53,738 bases of DNA from Streptomyces fumigatiscleroticus. GTDB lineage: Bacteria > Actinomycetota > Actinomycetes > Streptomycetales > Streptomycetaceae. Every line of letters starts with the position of its first letter. The stretch's first letter is position 1. The position numbers and the translations under genes are program-made. Location of the stretch: the NCBI RefSeq assembly GCF_014647975.1, contig NZ_BMQF01000032.1, forward strand, positions 1-53,738. The letters run 5' to 3'. A model generated the notes under the pieces. It did not search any database. It saw only the letters and a list, made by a program, of their open reading frames with translations, and was not told the DNA's origin. Shown piece after piece: positions 46,564-53,738 of this stretch.

Positions 46564-46684
46564 GAGTCCTCCGGGATGGTGCTGTGGTGATAACGGAGGG
46601 AACCCTAGCGGTCGCCCCCGCAGCGGAGAGCCCCTTGGGCGCCGATGTTCGCTCCGAAGGGCTGAGCGATGGTCGGCCTGTCGT

Positions 46685-46700
46685 GTTTCCCGCGGGAAAC
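46685..46700. promoter_or_regulatory. parS-like site 4 (upstream of parB)
   Basis: Same 16-bp palindrome 122 bases before the parB start, extended to TGTTTCCCGCGGGAAACA and beyond. Placed to allow ParB autoregulation. Confidence 0.9.
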
Positions 46701-46726
46701 ACGACAGGCCGGGCCTGCCACAGGCG

Positions 46727-47146
46727 TCACTGGACCAGGTGCCACAGCAGCATGAGCGGCGAGATGCCGGTGGTGGCGTGGCCCAGGATTTCGGCTGCCG
46801 CCCAGGTACCAGCCGTGTAGCCGAACCCGGCGAGGAAGTGCCGGGTGGTGAGCCGGACCGCCTTCCACATCAGCGCGCGGAGGCGGGCGCTGAGTATGCG
46901 CAGGCGGCGAGTGAACTGCTGACGGCGGTTGGGCTGGGCAGGCTGCGGAGCGTCCGCGGTGGACACGAGTCCCCCTACGGGTACAGACGGGCCAGGGTGA
47001 TCGGCTGCGCCGGGGGCGCAGCGTCCGCGGGGAGTCGCCGCGCGGTCGGCCGTCCTCGTAGGGGTGGTGCTCATCAGCCCGAGGTGGCTGTGAGACGCAG
47101 CGTAGGGCACATCGGGGCGGTTGGTCCCCCCGCTTGTGGAAGCCAT
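46727..47146 (-). CDS. Small membrane-associated protein (139 aa)
   Basis: GAGAGGAGAAGG precedes ATG 47146. A disordered N-terminal half (~1-80), a basic helix (RRLRILSARLRALMWKAVRL), then a hydrophobic stretch (FLAGFGYTAGTWAAAEILGH; ISPLMLLWHLV). Divergent from the relaxase gene and upstream of parB with parS-like site 4 between. Function unknown; a membrane partner of transfer or partition is possible. Confidence 0.6.
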   Translation of the reverse strand: MASTSGGTNRPDVPYAASHSHLGLMSTTPTRTADRAATPRGRCAPGAADHPGPSVPVGGLVSTADAPQPAQPNRRQQFTRRLRILSARLRALMWKAVRLTTRHFLAGFGYTAGTWAAAEILGHATTGISPLMLLWHLVQ

Positions 47147-47578
47147 GGCCTTCTCCTCTCGATCAAGGGAGCCGGACCATGGACCACCCAAGACGCTTAC
47201 GTCGCGGGCTCGATCACGACTCTCCTTCACCCCCTGGAGCGGGAGGGATTCCTCCAGACAGCAAGACCGCGCGAAGAACTTCGCCGCCGTATCAGATCGG
47301 CGTGCATGCGTCGGGGGTGACCCACTCCCCACGAGGCGAGCGGTACGCCGATGTGCGCTCGTTGACGGTGAAGTCGTCTGCTGGCGGTTTTCGGGGTGTG
47401 TTAGGCGCGTGTGTTCCGGTACCGCGCAGCATTTACATGGCCCTCGTGGTGTCCGCCGGGCGGGCACGGTGTCAGCGGAAGCGCCCGCTGGACGGGACCG
47501 GCAGTGAAGTTCTGGTGAACTCTCCCGCCGTGCGGGATCGCGCTTTTTCGCAGGTCAGAGCCGGTGTCCCCTGTGGGG
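47147..47578. other. Divergent intergenic region, oriT candidate
   Basis: 432 bases between the 139-aa gene and the relaxase, no gene seen. It contains the 17-bp motif at 47424-47440, AGTTC-TGGT-GAACT (47508-47521) and CCCGCCGTGCGGG (47524-47536) hairpins. The origin of transfer of a MobF relaxase usually lies next to its gene, so the nick site is likely here (inference). Confidence 0.45.
47424..47440 (+). repeat. 17-bp motif shared with 2351-2367
   Basis: GCGCAGCATTTACATGG, identical to the minus strand at 2351-2367; an AT-containing core in intergenic DNA on both arms of the plasmid. Confidence 0.5.
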
Positions 47579-49468
47579 ATGCTGAGTGTCGCGAAGGTTC
47601 AGAGGCGCAATGCGTGGCGTTACTACGTGCGCGGAGTCGCGTTCGGGGACGGCCGCCGTCCGGTCGGCCAGTCCCTCAAGGACGCCCAGGAGATGGCCGG
47701 GCTCCCGCCGGGGAGGTGGCTGGGGCGCGGCCTGGACGCGCTCGGGCTCACCGAGGGCGCGGAGGTGTCCGAGCGGCAGATGGAGCTCGTCTTCGGGCAG
47801 GGCCGGCACCCGGACGCCGACCGCATCGAGCGCGACCTCCTGGACGACGGCGCCGACCCGGCCACGGCACGACTGGCCACCGTGCTCGGGCAGCCGATCG
47901 AAGAGATCGAGGCCCGCAAGCAGACCCCGCTGCTCGCCCTCGACTTCACCTTCCGGCCGCAGGCGTCCCTGATCGTGCTGTGGGCGCTGGGAGACGCCAG
48001 GACGCGGCGGATCATCGAGCGGGCGCACGAGCGGGCCATCGCCAAGGCGCTGCGCTGGCTGGAGGATGAGGTCGCACAGACCCGGTGGGCCTCCGGCCGC
48101 GGCCGCGCGAAGACGCCGGCCCTCGTGGTCGCGGCGTTCCGGCACCTCGACAACCGGGACGGATTCCCGCTCCTGCACGACCACTGCCTGATCCTCAACC
48201 GCGTGCAGCGCCTGGACGACGACGGCGAGCCGGTGTGGGGCGCCCTGGACACCTTCCGCCTCTACCGGAATGTGGTGGCGACAGGGACGCTCTACACCCT
48301 CGCGATGACGACCGAGGTGTGTGAGGAGCTGGGACTGGCGACGGTGCCCCGTGAGGTAACGCCGGGCCTGCGCCCGGTGATGGAGATAGCCGGTGTCGAC
48401 TCCGAGCTCATCGACTGGTCCTCCACCCGCCGCCAGCGGATCGAGGACGTCCTGGAGGGCCTCACCTACAAGTTCGCGCAGGAGCACGGGCGGCTGCCCG
48501 GCGAGCGCGCCCGCCACGGCCTCGGATGGCAGGCGGCGCAGGACACCCGCCCTGAGAAGAAGACTCCACGCCCGTTGAAGCAGCTGCTCGCGTGGTGGCG
48601 GGCGTCCGCGCTGTTGAAGTTCGGCAAGCAGATGGTCGACGGGCTCGTTCGGCGCTGCCGCGCGGCGGGCGCGGCGATCCGGGCCCGGGTGGATCCGCGC
48701 GTGGACGCCGTACTCGCGGCCGTCGACGTCGCCGCGGTCGTCTCCACCGTGCGCGGCAAGTTCGCCCGCCGCCACATCCTGGCCGAAGCCCGCCGGCACC
48801 TGCTGGAGACGCTGCGCGGCCAGGAATTCACGCGCGGCCTGGACGACTACATCGCCGACCGTGCCCTGTCCGCCCACTCCCGCCAGTCCACCGTTCTGAA
48901 GCCCGGCCGCCGGGCCCCGGATGCCGACCAGCTCTTCTATACCGCCGACTTCACCGAGCCCGATCGCTGGTGGATCGCCGGCACCGACGGCAAGCCGCCC
49001 CGCGAGTCGAGCCGGTACGAGCGGGCCCGGGTCGCCAGCCTCGCCGTGCAGAACGCGATCCGCGCCGCCCGCACCCCGACCGTCGCCGCACGGGACGACG
49101 CCCCGGCCGTCGGGCACACGGAAGACCACCACGATCAGGCGTCAGACCCGCCGCATGTCGTCGACCAGCCAGGCCGGGATGCCGTGCCCACCCCAGCGCA
49201 GCGGGCCGCCGCCGTACAGGCCCACCAGCAGGCCGCGATGCCCGAGGAGCACCTCGAGGGCCGTACGACCGACCCGGCGACGTGGCTGCGCACACCGGAG
49301 AACCTGGAACGGCTCGCCGCCTTCACCCGCACGGCCAACGCCCGCCGCCGCGCCCTCGAGGGCCGGCCGAAGCCCGAGCAGCCGGCCGACGTGGTCAAGC
49401 CCGCCGACCAGCAGCAGCACCACACGAACCGGCCCGACCACGGCAGGGGAGCGGGCCGTGACCGGTGA
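47579..49468 (+). CDS. MobF/TrwC-type relaxase without helicase domain
   Basis: 629 aa from ATG 47579. N-terminal MLSVAKVQRRNAWRYYVRG carries the adjacent catalytic tyrosines (Y15, Y16). ALDFTFRPQASLIVLWAL and FRHLDNRDGFPLLHDHCLIL (~186-205) supply the histidine triad that holds the metal. These three features define the TrwC relaxase domain, which nicks oriT and stays bound to the 5' end. The RecD-like helicase half found in full TrwC proteins is absent: the C-terminal ~350 residues are helical and then low-complexity. On a protein-capped linear plasmid with an FtsK-like motor, a relaxase is unexpected. Confidence 0.85.
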   Translation: MLSVAKVQRRNAWRYYVRGVAFGDGRRPVGQSLKDAQEMAGLPPGRWLGRGLDALGLTEGAEVSERQMELVFGQGRHPDADRIERDLLDDGADPATARLATVLGQPIEEIEARKQTPLLALDFTFRPQASLIVLWALGDARTRRIIERAHERAIAKALRWLEDEVAQTRWASGRGRAKTPALVVAAFRHLDNRDGFPLLHDHCLILNRVQRLDDDGEPVWGALDTFRLYRNVVATGTLYTLAMTTEVCEELGLATVPREVTPGLRPVMEIAGVDSELIDWSSTRRQRIEDVLEGLTYKFAQEHGRLPGERARHGLGWQAAQDTRPEKKTPRPLKQLLAWWRASALLKFGKQMVDGLVRRCRAAGAAIRARVDPRVDAVLAAVDVAAVVSTVRGKFARRHILAEARRHLLETLRGQEFTRGLDDYIADRALSAHSRQSTVLKPGRRAPDADQLFYTADFTEPDRWWIAGTDGKPPRESSRYERARVASLAVQNAIRAARTPTVAARDDAPAVGHTEDHHDQASDPPHVVDQPGRDAVPTPAQRAAAVQAHQQAAMPEEHLEGRTTDPATWLRTPENLERLAAFTRTANARRRALEGRPKPEQPADVVKPADQQQHHTNRPDHGRGAGRDR

Positions 49469-49471
49469 AGG

Positions 49472-49969
49472 ATGGCAACCGGCCAGGGCGTGGCCGATCT
49501 GCGACTTCACCATCTGCGCGTGATGTTTCCCGGTCTCGCCGCCGATCTGCGCGAGCGGCGCGATCACATCGCGATGCCCGACGGAGCCACCCTGCGCATG
49601 GCCCTGTACCCCTTCGCAGGAACGCGTCTGGCCAGCATGTTCAACGGATACAGAGTGCTGACGCGCATACAGCACTACGACGTCTTCTCTGAGGTCTACT
49701 TCCGGCCCCTCGCCTGGGCCCTGACCCCCAGCGGCCGTGGGTACGACGCGGCCATGGGCGAGTCCGTCTTCGACAACCCAAGATGGGCGATTGTGGACGA
49801 TTGGCTCGAGTACGGCGACGACGTCACAGCGGCGGACCTGCGGGACCTCTGCCGTCAGGGTGTTCCCCGGGTGCGGCACCCCCTGCTCGGCGGCGACCAG
49901 GACGAGTGGGTCCAGTTCTTCAGTGACCACGTCACCGCGATCTTCGAAGGCGAAATTCCAGCATCGTGA
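49472..49969 (+). CDS. Hypothetical protein after the relaxase (165 aa)
   Basis: ATG four bases after the relaxase stop, so co-transcribed. Alpha/beta composition with LASMFNGYRVLTRIQHYDVF, FRPLAWALTPSGRGYD and DEWVQFFSDHVTAIFEGE. No recognised domain; may assist the relaxase by position. Confidence 0.55.
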   Translation: MATGQGVADLRLHHLRVMFPGLAADLRERRDHIAMPDGATLRMALYPFAGTRLASMFNGYRVLTRIQHYDVFSEVYFRPLAWALTPSGRGYDAAMGESVFDNPRWAIVDDWLEYGDDVTAADLRDLCRQGVPRVRHPLLGGDQDEWVQFFSDHVTAIFEGEIPAS

Positions 49970-50426
49970 ATCCAGGTCTGCCGCTCGTTCTGGCGCGGTC
50001 ACCATCGTTGTTCCCTCAGGCCGCGCACCCCACCCCGAGTGCGGTCAGCACCGGAGGTCGCCATCGGTGAGCTCGCGCGGCGGCTCTGACGGTGTACAGA
50101 ACACTCGAAGAATTGTGAAGCCCGTCACATCGGGCTGATCGCCAGCATGCGTACTGCCCGGCCGCCCGGCCGCCCGGGAACTACGAACATAGTGCAGTGC
50201 CAACTAGGTTCGTGTGTCGGCGCTCATGTAGGTCGAAGCCCGGTCACGTCGTCTGCCGTGACAGACCGAACTGGCCCTGGACAAAGGGGCCGTGGGCGGC
50301 ACTGACACCGTGTAAGTTGGGACTTGCTTCCTAGCGAAGAGCCTTCGGAGGGGACCGCCCTGGCGGGTCCACGGATCCGGGGTCCGATACACCAGGTGTC
50401 GGTCCAATGATCCCGAAGGGGACTCA
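49970..50426. other. Intergenic stretch
   Basis: No gene seen. Some inverted repeats (ACCAGGTGT around 50390; CGGATCCGGGGTCCG around 50375) precede the small gene at 50427 and may form part of its promoter or leader. Confidence 0.4.
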
Positions 50427-50564
50427 ATGGGGAAGCACGCGAGGCCAAAGTCGGCGCGCTGGAAGCGGGTGCTGAGAAGCATCCGGCTCTGGATGGCTCC
50501 GGTGGCGGCGACCGTGTTTTGGGTGGGTCAGATGGTCCGCACTTGGTGCTGGCATCAGAACTGA
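50427..50564 (+). CDS. Small basic membrane peptide (45 aa)
   Basis: ATG behind AAGGGGA. Product MGKHARPKSARWKRVLRSIR, then LWMAPVAATVFWVGQMV, a positive N-terminus followed by one short hydrophobic helix. It is followed six bases later by a perfect 10-bp terminator hairpin, which supports a real gene. The basic-plus-hydrophobic layout resembles small type I toxin or membrane-active peptides, but a harmless membrane protein is equally possible. Confidence 0.55.
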   Translation: MGKHARPKSARWKRVLRSIRLWMAPVAATVFWVGQMVRTWCWHQN

Positions 50565-50570
50565 CACCGC

Positions 50571-50597
50571 CCCCAGCTCAGAAGCAGTGAGCTGGGG
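50571..50597 (+). terminator. Terminator after the 45-aa gene
   Basis: CCCCAGCTCA-gaagcag-TGAGCTGGGG, perfect 10-bp stem. A second stem CGGGGCCC...GGGCCCCG follows at 50616-50648. Confidence 0.8.
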
Positions 50598-50663
50598 ACG
50601 GCATCCGACACGGTTCGGGGCCCTTGCCGTACCAGCGGCGGGGCCCCGTCCGCATTTAGATTG

Positions 50664-50730
50664 CGACTTAGTTGTCAATTAAGTCGGTAACCCCACTCTA
50701 ACGCAACCATAGATGCGTGAGGGTGGGGTT
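50664..50730. terminator. Hairpins between the small gene and the helicase
   Basis: CGACTTA...TAAGTCG (50664-50686) and AACCCCAC...GTGGGGTT (50689-50730). The second stem points towards the helicase's 3' end and probably terminates it; the AT-rich first stem is unusual here. Confidence 0.6.
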
Positions 50731-50777
50731 TCGCGTACGCAGGTGTCCGTCCCCCATGGGTCACGCCGCCTCGGCTG

Positions 50778-53165
50778 CTACGCCGCTGCCCACTCCAGCC
50801 CGAGGCCGGCCAACGCAGCGAGTTTGTCGGCGGTCAGCTTGGCGCGCCTGCTCTTGCTGTTGCTGAGGAACACCCCGAGCTTGACCTCTGTGCCGTCCTC
50901 CAGCCGCTCTACGTGGGCCCTGGGGACCTTCACAGAGCCCGTGCGGGCCTTGTACTGAGTGAGGGCCGCAAGACCCCGTTCGAAGGCGCTCAGAGGCGTT
51001 GTGGACGGCTTCGCGGGCTCCTCCGGCTCCGGGGCCAGCGGCACGATGCCGAGCTGCTCCAGGCGCTCGCGCTGCCCGTCCGTCAGGGCCTCCCAGACCT
51101 CGGGCTTGCGCTGCCGGGCCAGCCACTTCCCGATGTCCATGCCGTGGACCGTGAACCCGGGCAGGACCTCGGCCTGGCCCTCTTCGTCGGCCACCAGCTC
51201 GCGCAGCGCGGCGTAGTGCCGCTGCCACTCCGCCGGCCACTCCGGGTTCCAGTCCTCGTCCACGGCCACCAGCGCGGCCTTCCACTCAGGGTGGCCCTCC
51301 AGCGCACCAGGGCGGCGCAAATTGCTGAGCCATTGCCCCACCGGCCGGTCCAGCGCCGTGGCGGACCGGGGCGCGCACAGCGTCCAGTGCTGCTCGTAGT
51401 ACACCTTGGCGGCCTCCAGGCTCTCCTGGAACCGCTCATCCGCCAGCGACCAGACCATGCCCAGCTTCTCCAGCCGCCGGGCGCGCAGGCCGCTCATCTG
51501 CCCCGCCCCGTACGCCCGTCGCTGCTCCGCCACCCACTGCCCAAGGGGGTACGCACCCTCCTTGTGCCCGTACGGAACCCGGGCATGAAGCTCACGCTCC
51601 GCGAACTTCTTGAGCGCCGCCCAGCCGCGCGCCCAGTCCTGCTTCTCCGTGTCGATCACGTTGAAGCTGACCCAGTCCGCGACCATCACCGGGTCACGCG
51701 GAGCCGCAAAACGCAGCAGCAGACGGGATTCTTCCTCACCTTCCTCGGGCGGCGGGCCGATGTACTCGGACGGCTGAGCGACGTCCTTCTGCGGCTCCTG
51801 CGGGATCGCGAGCAATTCGACGGCCTCTTCGTCGTGAGCGCGCAGACCCTCCAAAACCTTCACCAAAGGCCGATACGATCCCGAGGTGAACATGTCCTCC
51901 GGCTTTTCTCCCGGCTGGAGAAATACCGGCACGATCAAAGAGGCGAGCTTCCCTTCTCCGGGCTTCTGACGCAAAGCGCGGCCGATGGCCTGGACGATGT
52001 CATGCGGCGCCCCCTTGGGGTCCAGCAGGGCCACGGAGTCCACAGCCCGGATGTCGACGCCCTCGCCCAGGACCCGGCAGTTCGACAGGACAGCGCGCCG
52101 CGCGGTGGTCCCGAACCCGGCGAGAACCTCCCGCCGGCGCTCGGGCACGTGCTCGCCGCACAGCCAGTCCGCCCAGATCCGAGCGGGGTACTTCTCCGGC
52201 TCGTTGGCGTGCAACTTCGCCGCCACGCGCTCCAGGCCCTCCGCGTACGCCTGTGCCTCTATCGTCCGGTGGTGGAAGGTGATGCAGGTCTGGAGGCCGT
52301 GCTGCGCCATGGTGTGCAGGAGCGCGGCCTGGAGGGCTCCGAGGCGCTGTCCGCGGACTTCCTCGGTGTGCCGGTCCTCGCCCATCAGCCGCTCAGGAGT
52401 GACGACCGGGTCCTGGAGCTCCAGGACGATGATCTGATACCGCGCCAGCAACCCACGCGAGACTGCCGACGCCAGGCTCAGCTTGTAGAGGACCGGCCCG
52501 AAGACCTTCTCGTCGTCCATGGAGGCCGCCATCTCGCGCGGCAGCGGGTCACGGACCCCCTCCGCGACCTCGCGGTTCAGCCGCTCCTCCCAGATCCGCG
52601 GCGTGGCCGTCAGGTACAGCCGGCGGTGCGACGGGATGACGCCCTGGTTGTGGACGTCGGCCCACGCCTTACCCATCGAGCCCGAAGTCCGGTGGGCCTC
52701 ATCGACCACCGTCAGGTCCATCGGGGCCAACTGCTGCCCGTAGGCGCCCTCGAACGCCTCCGCCAGGACACCGAGGCTGGCGTACGTCCCGAAGATGGTC
52801 ACAGGCCCCCGGCCGTGCCACAGAGCCAGCTGCACCGGGTTCGTGGTGGAGCGCACCTTCAGGTTCCACAGCTCCGGGTCGTCCTGGAGCGAGCACACCG
52901 CAACCGCCGGCCCCGTGTGCCCAGCCGCGCGCCACGCCTGGACGGTCTGGGTCAGCAAGTCCAGCGTCGGCACCAGCACGAGAATGCGGCCCTTGGGGAC
53001 AAGGCGTTTTGCCGATGCCGCCGCGATGATGGTCTTTCCCGTTCCGCACGCGGCGTGCACCTGCCCGCGCAGGCCATTAATGGGAATGCCGCCCGGCGGG
53101 ATATCGAGACCGCGCACAATGGCGGCAACGGCCTCGATCTGATGGTCACGCAGCTTCACGGCCAT
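50778..53165 (-). CDS. Telomere-adjacent DEAH-type helicase (TtrA-like)
   Basis: 795 aa from ATG 53165, which has GGAGA upstream (the frame also runs further upstream). Walker A CGTGKT (40-45), DEAH (155-158), LTATPR (185-190) and motif VI QAIGRALRQ (~385) make it a complete superfamily-2 helicase. The C-terminal half (~500-795) contains helicase-associated repeats with WxxGxxxxxxR spacing (PLGQWVAEQRR; PVGQWLSNLRR; DIGKWLARQRK; KLGVFLSNSKS). TtrA-type helicases are encoded just inside Streptomyces telomeres and influence conjugal transfer of linear DNA. Its start lies ~190 bases inside the right TIR. Confidence 0.9.
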   Translation of the reverse strand: MAVKLRDHQIEAVAAIVRGLDIPPGGIPINGLRGQVHAACGTGKTIIAAASAKRLVPKGRILVLVPTLDLLTQTVQAWRAAGHTGPAVAVCSLQDDPELWNLKVRSTTNPVQLALWHGRGPVTIFGTYASLGVLAEAFEGAYGQQLAPMDLTVVDEAHRTSGSMGKAWADVHNQGVIPSHRRLYLTATPRIWEERLNREVAEGVRDPLPREMAASMDDEKVFGPVLYKLSLASAVSRGLLARYQIIVLELQDPVVTPERLMGEDRHTEEVRGQRLGALQAALLHTMAQHGLQTCITFHHRTIEAQAYAEGLERVAAKLHANEPEKYPARIWADWLCGEHVPERRREVLAGFGTTARRAVLSNCRVLGEGVDIRAVDSVALLDPKGAPHDIVQAIGRALRQKPGEGKLASLIVPVFLQPGEKPEDMFTSGSYRPLVKVLEGLRAHDEEAVELLAIPQEPQKDVAQPSEYIGPPPEEGEEESRLLLRFAAPRDPVMVADWVSFNVIDTEKQDWARGWAALKKFAERELHARVPYGHKEGAYPLGQWVAEQRRAYGAGQMSGLRARRLEKLGMVWSLADERFQESLEAAKVYYEQHWTLCAPRSATALDRPVGQWLSNLRRPGALEGHPEWKAALVAVDEDWNPEWPAEWQRHYAALRELVADEEGQAEVLPGFTVHGMDIGKWLARQRKPEVWEALTDGQRERLEQLGIVPLAPEPEEPAKPSTTPLSAFERGLAALTQYKARTGSVKVPRAHVERLEDGTEVKLGVFLSNSKSRRAKLTADKLAALAGLGLEWAAA

Positions 53166-53357
53166 TCCCGTGTTCTCCTTTTCGCGGAATGTGGCGCGCA
53201 ATCCGAAATGAAAGTCCGGCGCGGTGAAGGTGGCGGGGGGATGTGGTGTCTGATCCCAGACTCTACACAGCCAAGCCTCGTGATGCATTACTCACGCGCC
53301 ATGTTCCCGCCCCAGAGTGATATATGGCTGAATCTCGCCCCGATGCGGCGGGTTGTG
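53166..53357. other. Right subterminal region
   Basis: No gene seen. It carries subterminal motif copy 3 (53252-53287) and probably the promoter of the terminal helicase. Confidence 0.5.
53252..53287 (-). repeat. Subterminal motif, copy 3 (inside right TIR)
   Basis: Read on the minus strand: TGCATCACG, eight bases, CTGTGTAG, four bases, TGGGATC. It lies between the right TIR and the terminal helicase start, at a distance from the end comparable to copy 2 on the left. Confidence 0.6.
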
Positions 53358-53511
53358 GTGTATGCTGGCGGGGTATTGGTGAACGTGTCGAGCCGGTTTC
53401 GAGGGTGGGGGGAGGGGTTCAGGTGGAGCGCAGCGGAGCCCGTCACTGCGGTGGGGCCGGCACCCCGTCAGGCCGATGGTCCGTCACTTCCGTTGCGGGG
53501 GTGGTGGCTGG

Positions 53512-53547
53512 GATTCCCAAGCCCTACACAGGCGCGAGCGTGATGCA
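53512..53547 (-). repeat. Subterminal motif, copy 4 (in right TIR)
   Basis: Mirror copy of 192-227, as part of the TIR. Confidence 0.6.
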
Positions 53548-53565
53548 CCTCCCCTTGCTGCCAGC

Positions 53566-53738
53566 CTCGGCACCCGCGCTTGCGCGGGTGCTCGCAATTC
53601 GCGCTTGCGCGAATTGACACGCTTTTAGAATTCCGCCTGCGGAATTCAATTCCCGCGCTTGCGCGGGAATTCGCAGAGCGCTTGCGCGCTGCGCGCTCTA
53701 TGTGCCCCGGCTTGCCGGGGCACATCCCGCTCCGCGGG
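53566..53738. other. Telomere palindromes, right end
   Basis: The same hairpin series as at 1-173, read from the other strand and ending in CCCGCTCCGCGGG. All palindromes are intact, so both ends should be substrates for the plasmid's own Tap/Tpg pair. Confidence 0.95.

Larger units (their letters stand above)
53358..53738. repeat. Right terminal inverted repeat (telomere)
   Basis: This is the reverse complement of 1-380, one base longer because of an extra C in a C-run. The outermost ~300 bases are almost identical between ends. The near-perfect match suggests that the ends are homogenised by recombination or copied during replication. Confidence 0.97.

Noticed and set aside
1..53738. CRISPR array, rRNA operon, prophage
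   Set aside because: No regularly spaced repeat-spacer units, no rRNA sequence, and no capsid, tail or terminase-like proteins were seen.

Overview
The window looks like a complete linear plasmid of a Streptomyces-type actinomycete. Both ends carry the same roughly 380-bp sequence in inverted orientation. Each end starts with the classic Streptomyces telomere palindrome (CCCGCGGAGCGGG) followed by a row of hairpins with tiny loops. The plasmid also encodes its own telomere proteins Tap and Tpg, and a telomere-adjacent helicase lies just inside the right end. G+C content is high throughout, with GTG starts and many ATGA/GTGA overlaps.

Layout, left to right. (1) 1-1128: telomere, subterminal repeats, iteron-like repeats and a large palindromic operator. 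(2) 1129-4042: two RepL/MarR-like winged-helix genes, a putative DNA-binding regulator and small genes. (3) 4167-8237, minus strand: one long operon tap, orf74, tpg, small orfs, then a DUF6247-like/RelE-like toxin-antitoxin-type pair. (4) 8390-14079: a small UTRA-like protein, a membrane protein, a Ser/Thr kinase fused to a DnaJ substrate-binding region, a DciA-like protein and an 879-aa candidate replication protein. (5) 14080-18121: a structured non-coding stretch, a stand-alone Tap-N-terminus-like HTH protein, and a four-gene metabolic/kinase cassette (HAD phosphatase, 6PGDH-like reductase, guanylate-kinase-like enzyme, HTH plus P-loop kinase). (6) 18301-43942: a GntR repressor with operator repeats facing a roughly 24-kb rightward transfer (tra/spd) operon. 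The operon holds a WhiB-like protein, a DUF2637-type spread protein, an FtsK/TraB-like DNA translocase, a GGDEF protein, a polynucleotide-kinase-like protein, an ASCH protein and many small zinc-binding or membrane proteins. (7) 44127-46700: parA and parB with four identical palindromic parS-like sites, two of them inside parB. (8) 46727-49969: a small membrane protein, a relaxase of the TrwC/MobF type and a hypothetical protein. (9) 50427-53165: a small peptide gene and the terminal helicase; then the right telomere.

The tra operon has been broken near its distal end. A gene for a RapZ C-terminal-domain-like protein is split by a roughly 5.4-kb element carrying two overlapping tyrosine recombinases and a serine beta-lactamase-fold hydrolase. 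Its 3' part is split again by a 246-bp MITE-like element flanked by TCA duplications. Taking out both insertions restores an open frame that ends by overlapping the start of the next gene.

How it fits together: replication probably initiates internally (candidates are 860-1130 with the RepL-like pair, or 14080-14604 with the 879-aa protein and the DciA-like helicase-loader candidate). Tap/Tpg patch and cap the ends, ParAB/parS segregate the plasmid, and the FtsK-like translocase with its spread proteins moves it. The relaxase-only MobF protein is unusual next to an FtsK-like system on a protein-capped linear replicon. All functions are inferred from motifs read by eye; no database search was run.
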